Source of the DNA: Arsenophonus sp964026495
GTDB lineage: Bacteria > Pseudomonadota > Gammaproteobacteria > Enterobacterales > Enterobacteriaceae
Direction of reading: 5' to 3'
Assembly: GCF_964026495.1 (NCBI RefSeq)
Contig: NZ_OZ032148.1
Span: forward strand, 1 to 64,000
DNA: 64,000 bases
Shown: piece after piece, positions 49,377 through 58,361 of the stretch
Numbering within the stretch: the first letter of the stretch is position 1
Layout of the letters: the number at the start of each line of letters is the position of its first letter
Program-made: the position numbers and the translations under genes
The notes under the pieces: generated by a model
Seen by the model: only the letters and a program-made list of their open reading frames with translations
What the model was told of the DNA's origin: nothing
The model's database searches: none

Positions 49377-50756
49377 TCATAAAAAAAATGGACTAGGTTG
49401 AAAAATCTTTTCTACCTCATGTACATATTTTTTATCAGTTATAAAAATAATTATATGATCTCCTTGTTTAATAATTTGATCGTTATTAGCAATAATAACT
49501 TCATCATTACGAACAATAGCACAAATAATTGTTCCAGGAGGAAGTTTAATTTTCTTAATTTTTTTACCCACTATTTTTGATGTAGTTACATCACCATGTC
49601 CAATAACTTCTATCGCTTCTGCAATACCTTTTCGTAAAGACGAGACATTAATGATCCCAGCTTTACGAATATGTCCTAATAATGCTGAAATTGTTACTTG
49701 TTGAGGTGATATAGCAATATCTATTACTTCTCCTTGTACTAAATCTACATAAGCAGCACGTTGAATTAAAACTATTACTTTTTTTGCACCCATTTTTTTT
49801 GCAAGCATAGCTGACATAATGTTTGCTTCATCATCATTTGTAACTGCTATAAAAACATCTATTGTTTCAATATGCTCTTTAGTGAGTAATTCTTGATCTG
49901 AAGCATTTCCATAAAAAACTATTGTGTGATGTAATAATTCTACTAATTCATTTGCTCTTTTTTGATTTCTTTCTATTAATTTAATATTATATTTTTTTTC
50001 TATTTTTTTTGCTAAACCAGCACCAATATTACCACCTCCGACTATCATAATACGTTTATATGGTTTTTCTAAGCGTTGTAGTTCATTCATAACTGCACGA
50101 ATATGTTCTGTTGCTACAACAAAAAAAATTTCATCACTTGCTTCAATAATAGTAGATCCTTGTGGTCTTATTGGTTTTTCTTTGCGAAATATTGCAACAA
50201 TCCGAGTATCAATATGAGGTAAATGTTCTTTTATGTGTGATAGTGAATTACCTACAAGTAAACCGCCATAGTATGCTTTTGCAGCTACAATACTAACTTT
50301 ATTGTTTGCAAAATTAACAACTTGAAGTGCTCCAGGATATTGAATTAATTTATAAATGTAATCAATTACAAGTTGTTCTGGTGAAATTAGATAATCAATA
50401 GGTATCTTCCCATTAGGAAGAAAAAGTTTTTTATTCTCTTTAATATATTCAGATGATCGTATTCTAGCAATTTTATTTGGAGTATGAAATAGAGAATCAG
50501 CAATTTGACAGGCGATCATATTGGTTTCATCTGAATTGGTTACAGCAATTAACATGTCGGCATCTTCAGCTCCAGCTTCTTTTAAGACTCTAGGATAAGA
50601 AGCATATCCGGTGATAACTTTAAGATCAAATTTATCTTGTAATTGATGTAAACGTTCACTATTTGTATCGATAATAGTAATATCGTTATTTTCATCAACT
50701 AAATTTTCTGCAAGTGTTTCACCAACTTGTCCCACACCTAAAATAATAATTTTCAT
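49377..50756 (-). CDS. trkA: Trk potassium uptake regulatory protein TrkA
   Basis: TrkA is a peripheral membrane NAD(H)-binding subunit that gates the TrkH/TrkG K+ channel. The protein is 459 aa (E. coli 458). It is built of two RCK repeats, each with a Rossmann motif: MKIIILGVGQVGETLAENL at the N-terminus and RIMIVGGGNIGAGLAKKI near residue 235. Each is followed by a TrkA-C domain. No trkH or trkG is in this window. It is the last gene of a def-fmt-rsmB-trkA group in E. coli order. Confidence 0.95.
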   Translation of the reverse strand: MKIIILGVGQVGETLAENLVDENNDITIIDTNSERLHQLQDKFDLKVITGYASYPRVLKEAGAEDADMLIAVTNSDETNMIACQIADSLFHTPNKIARIRSSEYIKENKKLFLPNGKIPIDYLISPEQLVIDYIYKLIQYPGALQVVNFANNKVSIVAAKAYYGGLLVGNSLSHIKEHLPHIDTRIVAIFRKEKPIRPQGSTIIEASDEIFFVVATEHIRAVMNELQRLEKPYKRIMIVGGGNIGAGLAKKIEKKYNIKLIERNQKRANELVELLHHTIVFYGNASDQELLTKEHIETIDVFIAVTNDDEANIMSAMLAKKMGAKKVIVLIQRAAYVDLVQGEVIDIAISPQQVTISALLGHIRKAGIINVSSLRKGIAEAIEVIGHGDVTTSKIVGKKIKKIKLPPGTIICAIVRNDEVIIANNDQIIKQGDHIIIFITDKKYVHEVEKIFQPSPFFL

Positions 50757-50802
50757 GATATTTTCATTTTGTTAATATTCAATTATAATATTAAGATTAA
50801 TA

Positions 50803-52086
50803 TTATTTTTTTACTAAAGAAGTATAAAAAAAACCATCTCCTCCATTTTTGGTTGGTAAAATTTGGGTCCCCCAACCAATGTCGTATTTTAAATATGCTT
50901 CTTTGTAATAAAAAAGAAATTTTTTGATTTGTTTTTGATTTTCATCTGGTAAAATAGAACAAGTGCTATAAACAAGAGTACCTTGATTTTTTAAATAAGG
51001 CCAAATAGCTTCAAGAATTTCATATTGTAATTTTATTAAATTTAGAATCTCTGTAGGATTTTTAATCCATTTAATATCTGGATGTCTACGAATTACACCA
51101 CTGGCAGAACAAGGTAAATCTAATAATATACGATCAAATTTTTTTTCTGATGTTATCCATTTTTCTGGATAACGTCCATCTCCTACTATAATTTTTGCAT
51201 GTAATTTCAATCGATTAAAATTATCTTTAATATATTGTATTCGTGATTTGTTTATATCAACTGCTAAAACATAAGCTTTTGGAGCAATTTCAAGTATATG
51301 AGTAGTTTTTCCACCTGGTGCAGCGCAGAGATCAAGAATATATTCATGATTTTTAGGGTTTAATAATTCTACACATTTTTGTGAAGATATATCTTGGATG
51401 GTTATCCAACCTTGATCAAATCCTGGTAATTGATTGATTTTGCATGGTTGATTTAATTTAATTGCAGAAAGACAATCTTTACTTAAAGTGGCCGAAATGT
51501 TACTTATTTTTAGTAATTCATAATATTGATGAGTTGAATGATATAATTGATTTACTCTTATCCACATAGGAGGTTTTTGATTATTTTCTGTAATAATTTT
51601 TTTCCAATGATAGGGATAAGCTTTTTGAATTTTTTTTAATAACCACTGAGGATGTAAATGATTATTTTTTTTATTTTTTATTTTTTTATTTAATTTTTTT
51701 CTTTGTCTTTGAAATGCTCTTAAAACCGCATTAATAAATTTTTTTAATTTAGAATTTTTTAATAAAATAGCCCCATTTACAGTTTCATTTATTACAGCAT
51801 ATGATGGAATACGTGTAAAATTAAGTTGATAAATACCTACCATGATAAGATAATTAATTATTTGTTTTTTTTTATGTAATGGTTTTTTTATTAATTGTTG
51901 AATAAACCATTGTAGCATAGGTAAAACCCTAAGTATCCCAAAACTTAGTTCTTGTAGAAGGGCTTTGTCTTTATCTGATAATTTTTTTTTATATTTTATA
52001 AGTGCACTATTTAATGTTTTTTTTTGATCCATAACTTGCAAAATTATTTGAGCACAAATACTTCTAACATTATTTTTTTTATGCAT
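50803..52086 (-). CDS. rsmB: 16S rRNA m5C967 methyltransferase
   Basis: RsmB methylates C967 of 16S rRNA using S-adenosylmethionine. It is 427 aa (E. coli 429). The N-terminal NusB-like domain (about 1-140) is followed by the SAM-binding LDLCAAPGGKTTHILE and the two catalytic-region cysteines in LLDLPCSASGVIRRHPDI and YSTCSILPDEN. It retains lysine-rich AT-driven stretches between domains. It lies between fmt and trkA. Confidence 0.95.
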   Translation of the reverse strand: MHKKNNVRSICAQIILQVMDQKKTLNSALIKYKKKLSDKDKALLQELSFGILRVLPMLQWFIQQLIKKPLHKKKQIINYLIMVGIYQLNFTRIPSYAVINETVNGAILLKNSKLKKFINAVLRAFQRQRKKLNKKIKNKKNNHLHPQWLLKKIQKAYPYHWKKIITENNQKPPMWIRVNQLYHSTHQYYELLKISNISATLSKDCLSAIKLNQPCKINQLPGFDQGWITIQDISSQKCVELLNPKNHEYILDLCAAPGGKTTHILEIAPKAYVLAVDINKSRIQYIKDNFNRLKLHAKIIVGDGRYPEKWITSEKKFDRILLDLPCSASGVIRRHPDIKWIKNPTEILNLIKLQYEILEAIWPYLKNQGTLVYSTCSILPDENQKQIKKFLFYYKEAYLKYDIGWGTQILPTKNGGDGFFYTSLVKK

Positions 52087-52131
52087 TTAAATGATCACCT
52101 ATACTAAAATAGTAATTTTTTATTCTGTTTT

Positions 52132-53085
52132 TTAATGAATTATTTTTCCAGGAATAAATAATTTATGATGAGAATTTATAAAATTTTTAACTAACATTAT
52201 TTTTTTTCCCGCTGGTTGTATTTTTAAAATATTTAAAATATTTTTTGAAGTGATTACTTTTAAACCAGTTTTATTAACGTTTAAAATCGTTCCAGGAGAT
52301 AAATAAATATTTGCAAAAATAACTTGAGCATCCCATACTTTTATTAATGTATTTTCAATAATGAAATAACTAACTGGCCAAGGATTAAATGCTCTGATAC
52401 ATCTTTCAATTTGTATTGCTGATGATTTCCAATTAATTAATGCTTCTTTTTTTTTAATTTTTTTTGCATATTTAACAAAAATATGATTTTGTTTTTTTGA
52501 TTTTATTTTTCCAGAAGTAAGCAAATCAAGAGTATTTTGTAGAGCTATTGGTCCAATTTTTTCTAGTTTTTGATATAGTGTTCTAGTTGTATCATTTATT
52601 TCAATTGGACAGGTGGTTTGATAAAGTATATTTCCTGTATCTATTCCTATATCCATTTGAATAATGCTAATTCCTGTTGTTTTATCTCCAGCTAAAATAG
52701 AATGTTGAATTGGTGTAGCGCCTCTCCATCTAGGCAATAATGAACAATGAAGATTTATACATCCCATAGGGAGAAGATTGAGTACTATTTCAGGTATAAT
52801 AATTCCATATGCAATGACAATCATAATGTCAGCATGTTGATTTTTAATCCAGTTTTGGCTTTCTTTTGTTTTTAATGTTTTTGGTTGAAAAACAGGAATA
52901 TTCATTTTATTTGCTAATATTTTTACTGCACTAGATGTTATTTTTTTTCCTCTTCCAGATGGTTTATCAGGTTGTGTTAAAACTCCAATAATTTCATATT
53001 TATCTTTTTTGTCAACTAGCACTTTTAAATGTTGTGCTGCAAAATCAGGAGTACCAGCGAAAATTATTCTTAGATAATGTGACAA
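52132..53085 (-). CDS. fmt: methionyl-tRNA formyltransferase
   Basis: Fmt formylates initiator Met-tRNA with 10-formyl-THF. The protein is 317 aa (E. coli 315). Visible are the N-terminal RIIFAGTPDFAAQHLKVL, the catalytic NLHCSLLPRWRGATPIQHSI with the invariant Asn and His, and the C-terminal OB-like tRNA-binding domain. Only 1 bp separates it from def, so the pair is coupled. Together they show a working formylation-deformylation cycle. Confidence 0.96.
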   Translation of the reverse strand: MSHYLRIIFAGTPDFAAQHLKVLVDKKDKYEIIGVLTQPDKPSGRGKKITSSAVKILANKMNIPVFQPKTLKTKESQNWIKNQHADIMIVIAYGIIIPEIVLNLLPMGCINLHCSLLPRWRGATPIQHSILAGDKTTGISIIQMDIGIDTGNILYQTTCPIEINDTTRTLYQKLEKIGPIALQNTLDLLTSGKIKSKKQNHIFVKYAKKIKKKEALINWKSSAIQIERCIRAFNPWPVSYFIIENTLIKVWDAQVIFANIYLSPGTILNVNKTGLKVITSKNILNILKIQPAGKKIMLVKNFINSHHKLFIPGKIIH

Positions 53086-53086
53086 C

Positions 53087-53605
53087 TTAACAATTCCTAT
53101 TTTTTTCTTTTATTCGTTTGAGTTTGTTGAGTTTTTTTAAAATACGTTGACGTTTTAATGCGGAAAGATAATCAATAAATAATTTTCCATTTAGGTGATC
53201 AATTTCATGTTGAATACAAATAGAAAGTAAACTGTCATTTTTTAATTCAAATTCTTTACCATTTATATTAAAGGCTTTTATTTTAATATATTTATAGCGC
53301 GAAATAAATGCATGTTGTTCTGGTATAGAAAGACATCCTTCTTGACTTTTTATTGAACCAGATTTTTCTAATATAACAGGGTTTATTAATGTTAATTTTT
53401 CAGAAAAAGATGTAGAAATGTCAATGACAATAATTCTTTTATTGATATTAACTTGTGTTGCAGCTAATCCGATACCTTTTTTTTCATACATTGTTTCGAA
53501 CATATCGTTTACTATATGTTGTATGTTTGAATCAATTTTTTTTACAGTAGTTGCAATATTTCTTAGACGTTCATCTGGGTAATATAATATATTTAATATT
53601 GACAT
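53087..53605 (-). CDS. def: peptide deformylase
   Basis: Def removes the N-formyl group from nascent proteins. The protein is 172 aa (E. coli 169). All three motifs are present: GIGLAATQ (motif I), EGCLSIP with the metal-binding Cys (motif II), and QHEIDHLNG with HExxH (motif III). It is the first gene of the minus-strand group, directly followed by fmt. Confidence 0.97.
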   Translation of the reverse strand: MSILNILYYPDERLRNIATTVKKIDSNIQHIVNDMFETMYEKKGIGLAATQVNINKRIIVIDISTSFSEKLTLINPVILEKSGSIKSQEGCLSIPEQHAFISRYKYIKIKAFNINGKEFELKNDSLLSICIQHEIDHLNGKLFIDYLSALKRQRILKKLNKLKRIKEKNRNC

Positions 53606-54817
53606 ATTATTAATGTTACATTTTGATTAAATTGCTTTAGTAATTTAATTTTTTGTGAGTGTATTTTATTTTTTTTATTTCTCATATTTTATTTTATTTT
53701 TTATATCATAAAAATGATAAATTTTTAAAAATTTATTATGTTAATATGAAATTTTTTAACTTTTGCTATAATTTTATCTTGTTATTTTTATTTTTTTAAA
53801 TTTTATGATCAATACTATTTTTGATATTTTTTTTGTGTTACATAACTTTATATTATTGCTTAATTTATATATGTTTGTTTATTGTATAACAAATTTATTT
53901 TTAATGAAAATAATATAAATTTATTATTTTTTTGCTTTTTTAAAATCTATAATTTTTATATTTTTTATAAAAGTTTACATATTTTTTTTATCAAGAAATA
54001 TATAAAAATATTTTTCTGGAAAAATGTGTATTTTTTAAGAAAATATTTGTATAAATTTTATTGTTAAATGTAATATTTCTTAAATAGGGTTTTAAGGTTA
54101 CTAGATGGTAATTAAATAACATTTGATAATATATTGAATATTTTTTTGGTATTGCTAAATAATAACAATTGTAAAAAATAAATGTTTTTTATATAAAAAA
54201 CATTATTTACAATATTTATCGTAAATAATTTTTATCTTTTAAATTTTTGAATAATGTTCTTTGACATATGTATTTTATTTTTTTGATTTTTTTATGTATT
54301 CATAATCATTTTGTAATCAGTGATTTTTATTAAATTTATGATTTTTATTGATATATTTTCTATAAAATTATTATTTTTTTATTGATATTCAATATTAATA
54401 CAATTATTTTTTTTCCTAATCTTTATTGTGCGATCATATTTTTTTTATTATAAATTTATAATTAAATAATTTAAATTGTGTTTATATTTTTATTAAAAAT
54501 TAAGATCATATACTAAAATTGATATAAAATGAGAAATTATTGTTTTATATAAAAGATAGATGATAGTTAATTATCAAAATAATATTTAATATAACTATGA
54601 TATTTTTTTAAAATTAAATTATAGTTAAAGGTTAAAGAAAAAATATATAGAGAACATAAAATTGATTTACTATTAATAGTTTTATATATATTTTAATATA
54701 TATTATTTATATTAAGTATACTTTCATGATAAAAATTTTAGAATTTTTTTGATAAGTTATGAAAAAATTTTATTGTAATAAATATTACTAATAAAGCGAT
54801 ATGGAATGAGTTAGAAA
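53606..54817. other. def-tsaC spacer, site of lost dprA (smf) and smg
   Basis: E. coli has smf (dprA), smg and yrdD between def and tsaC. About 1.2 kb of A+T is left with no recognisable remnant. It must contain divergent promoters for def and tsaC. A long hairpin lies at 54168-54213. The 61-codon frame at 53882-54067 is phenylalanine/lysine/isoleucine repetition expected from base composition. Confidence 0.7.
54168..54213. repeat. long AT-rich hairpin in the def-tsaC spacer
   Basis: The core 54181-54204 is a perfect 24-bp palindrome (arm AATGTTTTTTAT). Outside it, ATTGTAAA (54168-54175) and TTTACAAT (54206-54213) also pair, with a few unpaired bases between. It lies between divergent genes, so a simple terminator role is less obvious. 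Confidence 0.7.
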
Positions 54818-55387
54818 ATGTTTAATAAGATATTTTTTTCTTTTCATAATATTATTGTAGCCTTGAAAAAAGGTGAAATCATAGCTTATCCGACAGAAGC
54901 TGTTTTTGGATTAGGATGTGATCCTGATAATGAACAGGCAATTCATAAATTGTTTTTATTAAAGAAGCGTTCATGGAAAAAAGGATTGATTTTAATAGCA
55001 TCGTCATATGAACAATTAATTCCTTATATTGATGATAAAAAATTAACTATTGTACAAAAAAAAATAATTGTTTCTATGCAGAAAAAACCTATTACTTGGG
55101 TGTTACCTGCTAAAAAAAATATTTCAAAATGGTTAATAGGAACGTTTGATTCAATTGCAGTTCGAATTACTAATTTTCCATTAATTAAAGATTTGTGTTG
55201 TGTTTACGGTAAACCATTAATTTCCACTAGTGCTAATTTACATGGAGAACCACCTTGTAGAACAACAGAAGAAGTAATTTCACAGTTTAATGATAAAGTG
55301 TTTATTTTAGATGGTGTCGTTGGTGGATATAAAAACCCATCAGAAATTCGTGATATAATAAAAGGTTGTTTGTATAGAAAAGATTAA
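54818..55387 (+). CDS. tsaC: L-threonylcarbamoyladenylate synthase (YrdC/TsaC)
   Basis: TsaC makes threonylcarbamoyl-AMP from threonine, bicarbonate and ATP for the t6A37 modification of ANN-decoding tRNAs. The protein is 189 aa (E. coli 190). The conserved IAYPTEAVFGLGCDPDNE, KKRSWKKGLILIAS and KPLISTSANLHGEPPCRT match TsaC. A GGAATGAG-type ribosome site precedes the ATG. Its stop (TAA at 55385-55387) overlaps the probable aroE initiation point. Partners TsaB, TsaD and TsaE are not in this window. Confidence 0.95.
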   Translation: MFNKIFFSFHNIIVALKKGEIIAYPTEAVFGLGCDPDNEQAIHKLFLLKKRSWKKGLILIASSYEQLIPYIDDKKLTIVQKKIIVSMQKKPITWVLPAKKNISKWLIGTFDSIAVRITNFPLIKDLCCVYGKPLISTSANLHGEPPCRTTEEVISQFNDKVFILDGVVGGYKNPSEIRDIIKGCLYRKD

Positions 55388-56219
55388 TTTAAAAGAAAAA
55401 TTTGTAATATTTGGAAATCCAATATCTCATACTCAATCACCATTTATTCATAAATTATTTGCTCAACAAATTGGTATTCCATATGATTATACAAAAAAAT
55501 TAGTTTCTATAAATAAATTTGCAAAAGAATTAGATATTTTTTTTGCATTAGGTGGGAAGGGAGCAAATATTACATTGCCTTTTAAAGAATTAGTATGTAA
55601 AAAAGTCCATAAATTTACTAAACGGGCTTATTTATCTGGTTCTGTTAATACTTTAAAAAAAATAGAAAATAAAAAATTATTAGGTGATAATACTGACGGT
55701 ATCGGTTTACTTTTTGATCTTAAACGTTTAAATTTTATTCAAAGAGGAATGCATATATTACTAATAGGTTCCGGTGGTGCGTCTTCTGGTGTCATACCTT
55801 CTCTTTTAAATTATGGCTGTCAAATAACACTTACGAATCGAACGTTCAATAAGACCAAAACGCTTGTGAAAAGATTTTTATCTATAGGTACAATAAATTC
55901 ATTAAAGATGGAATTTATTAATGTACCAAAATATGATTTAGTTATTAATGCGACATCTTCTAGTGTTACTGGAGATATCCCCAGAATTTCTCATAAAATA
56001 TTTAACAAAAAAACTATTTGTTATGATATGTTTTATTCATTTAATAAAACATCTTTTTTAAAATTTGCTATAGAAAATGGAGTATTAAAATATGCTGATG
56101 GTATTGGTATGTTAATTAGTCAAGCGGCTTTTTCTGTTAAATTATGGTATGGAATATTACCTGATATCGGATTTGTTTTAAAAAAAATAAAAGAAAATTT
56201 AAGAAAATATGATGAATAA
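55383..56219 (+). CDS. aroE: shikimate dehydrogenase AroE, without a conventional start codon
   Basis: AroE reduces 3-dehydroshikimate to shikimate with NADPH. The conserved protein begins in frame at about 55392 with KEKFVIFGNPISHTQSPFIH, continues through GGKGANITLPFKE with the catalytic Lys and GDNTDGIGL with the catalytic Asp, to LIGSGGASSGVIPSLL and a normal end (about 278 aa from ATT; E. coli 272). Between the in-frame stop at 55359-55361 and 55575 there is no ATG, GTG, TTG or CTG. The best candidate is ATT at 55383, overlapping the tsaC stop (GATTAA), where coupled reinitiation could occur. Starting at TTG 55575 would remove the shikimate-binding region. It may be functional with a rare start or newly inactivated. 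Confidence 0.8.
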   Translation: MNLKEKFVIFGNPISHTQSPFIHKLFAQQIGIPYDYTKKLVSINKFAKELDIFFALGGKGANITLPFKELVCKKVHKFTKRAYLSGSVNTLKKIENKKLLGDNTDGIGLLFDLKRLNFIQRGMHILLIGSGGASSGVIPSLLNYGCQITLTNRTFNKTKTLVKRFLSIGTINSLKMEFINVPKYDLVINATSSSVTGDIPRISHKIFNKKTICYDMFYSFNKTSFLKFAIENGVLKYADGIGMLISQAAFSVKLWYGILPDIGFVLKKIKENLRKYDE

Positions 56220-57254
56220 AAATTATTAAAAATAATCATTTTTTGATTATTTTTAATAAATAATTTAAATTACAATAAGTAGTATCAATTTTTTAAGATT
56301 ATGATAGTTTTAGGAATATCAATATCATTAATAATATTTATTTAAATTTACTAATAAAAATATTTATATGATATGTAACAGTTGTAAATGCACAAACATT
56401 TTACTAAAAAATATTAATTATATATGTCGAGATTTTACAATTTTTGTGTAATTCAAAATAAAAATAACATTTTTATATATTAAGATATTTTGGTTATTTG
56501 TTGAAATATTTTTGAAATGTTAAGTTAATAAAATATTGTAGCTTTATTATTGAATATATTATATATAATATAATTTGCAATTTGATTAAATTTAAAAAAA
56601 ATAGTATGTTAATTATTATTATGGATTTTTTATTTTATAAAAAAAATAATAAATAAATATTGTTAATTTTTTATTTGAGAGTTATTTTTATATGATCAAT
56701 TTTTTTATATGATTTTACTTTTTATAAGTATTTGTAATATTTTAATTTTTTTATTAAAAATTAAAAAAAAGATAGAAATTTATATTTGATTGATATTTTT
56801 TATAATTTATTAGATTTTTTATCTTTAGTATAAATTATTTACTTTTTACGGATAATTAAAAATAAAATTATAATACATATTGCAATTTTAGATAAATATT
56901 ATAAAGAATTTTTCTTGATTATCTTTTTTTATCAAAATATTTTTCTATTATAAGAGGAGATGTATAGTTATAAGAGGAGACGTATAGTTTTTTATTTTAA
57001 TCATGTTTAAATAAAATATAAAACAAATCTTGTTTATATTTAAAAATGATATCCAATATTAAGGTTGTAGTTTCAAAATTAAAGATAAAATATCTTCATG
57101 ATATTTCTTTTCGATAATTATTTTTTCTTCCAAAATTGTTGTATCACAAAAAATTTTTTAAAATTTTTAATATTATAGTTATACTATGAGATTAAATAAG
57201 AAAAAATGTATATTTCATAAATTGTCATAATATTTATTATATAAGATAAAAAAT
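56220..57254. other. aroE-prfB spacer (rearrangement junction)
   Basis: aroE and prfB are far apart in E. coli, where recJ and dsbC precede prfB; none of these neighbours is recognisable here. The region is almost pure A+T apart from a 2 x 20 bp tandem repeat at 56949-56988. It must contain the prfB promoter. A short minus-strand frame (about 57060-57145) is discussed under rejected items. Confidence 0.65.
56949..56988. repeat. 2 x 20 bp tandem duplication in the aroE-prfB spacer
   Basis: TATAAGAGGAGATGTATAGT (56949-56968) is followed directly by a copy with one change (ATG to ACG) at 56969-56988. Each has the purine string AAGAGGAGA, which stands out in A+T-rich surroundings. Confidence 0.85.
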
Positions 57255-58353
57255 ATGTTTGAAAGCAATGTACTAAAAAATAAAATACAAGATGTATGTA
57301 AACGGATTAATATTTTAAAGAGGTGTCTTTGATTATGATCAAAAAAAATATCGTTTAGAAGAAATAAAAATAGAACTTAAAAAACAAAAAATATGGGAAA
57401 ATTGTAAGAAGGTTCAATTCTTAAGTCAAGAATTTTCTTCTATTAAAAAAATAGTAAAAAAAATTGATTTTTTAATTGATAATTTATCAGATATATTTGA
57501 ATTTTTTGAAGTAGCTGTAGAATCTAATGATTTAGAAATATTTAAATACTTAATTATTGAATTAGATCATTTAAAAAAAAATATTAAAGATCTAGAATTT
57601 TATAATATTCTTTCAGAAGCAAGTTATTTCAATAATTGTTATCTTGATTTACAGTCTGGTTCAGGTGGTGTTGAAGCACAAGATTGGACTAATATGTTAA
57701 TGAGAATGTATTTACGTTGGGCTGATTCTAGGAATTTTCAAACAGAAATAATTGAAATCTCACATAGTGATATTTCAGGTATAAAATCTGCAACAATAAA
57801 AGTTATTGGTGAATATGCTTACGGTTGGTTGCGTACTGAAACAGGAGTTCACCGGTTAGTGCGTAAAAGTCCTTTCGATGCAAATAGACGTCGTCATACT
57901 TCTTTTAGTTCTGTTTTCGTTTATCCTGAAATAGAGGATTCTACTGATGTTGAAATTAATTCAGTAGATTTAAGAATTGATGTTTATAGAGCATCAGGAG
58001 CTGGAGGTCAACATGTAAATAAAACAGAATCAGCAGTAAGAATTACTCATATTCCTACTGGTATTATAACTCAATGTCAAAACGATCGGTCACAGCATAA
58101 AAATAAAGAACAGGCATTAAGAAGATTAAAAGCCAAATTATGTGAATTAGAAATTCAGAAAAAAAATGCTGATAAAAAAGCTTTAGAAAAAAACAAAGCC
58201 GATATTAGTTGGAGCAGTCAAATTCGTTCTTATATATTAGATAATCCTCGAATTAAAGATTTACGTACAGGTATTGAGAATCGTAATACACAAGCTGTTT
58301 TAGATGGAGATCTAGATGAATTTATTGAAGCAAGTTTAAAAGCGGGATTATAG
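57255..58353 (+). CDS. prfB: peptide chain release factor 2 (programmed +1 frameshift)
   Basis: RF2 ends translation at UGA and UAA. The gene starts at ATG 57255; codon 25 is CTT (57327-57329) and codon 26 is an in-frame TGA (57330-57332). A +1 shift at CTTTGA continues as DYDQKKYRLEE in the next frame to 58353, for 365 aa, the E. coli length. The shift signal is kept: purine-rich AAGAGG sits three bases before CTT, where E. coli has AGGGGG. The stop context is TGAT rather than TGAC. The protein has the SPF codon-recognition motif (RKSPFDANRRRHTSF) and GGQ (SGAGGQHVNKTES). RF2 thus probably limits its own synthesis. It precedes lysS by 8 bp. Confidence 0.95.
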
Positions 58354-58361
58354 AGGAAAAA

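Noticed and set aside
53882..54067. 61-codon open frame in the def-tsaC spacer
   Set aside because: It is a run of F, Y, K and I codons without conserved motif or ribosome site.
57060..57145. Short minus-strand frame of about 30 codons ending in TAA, with a charged, protein-like composition (EEKIIIEKKYHED), as if it were the C-terminus of a lost gene
   Set aside because: It is bounded by stops, matches no protein I recognise, and such composition arises easily in A+T-rich DNA.
57330..57332. In-frame TGA in prfB as an inactivating mutation
   Set aside because: It is the programmed frameshift site: position, slippery codon and upstream purine block all match the conserved RF2 mechanism.
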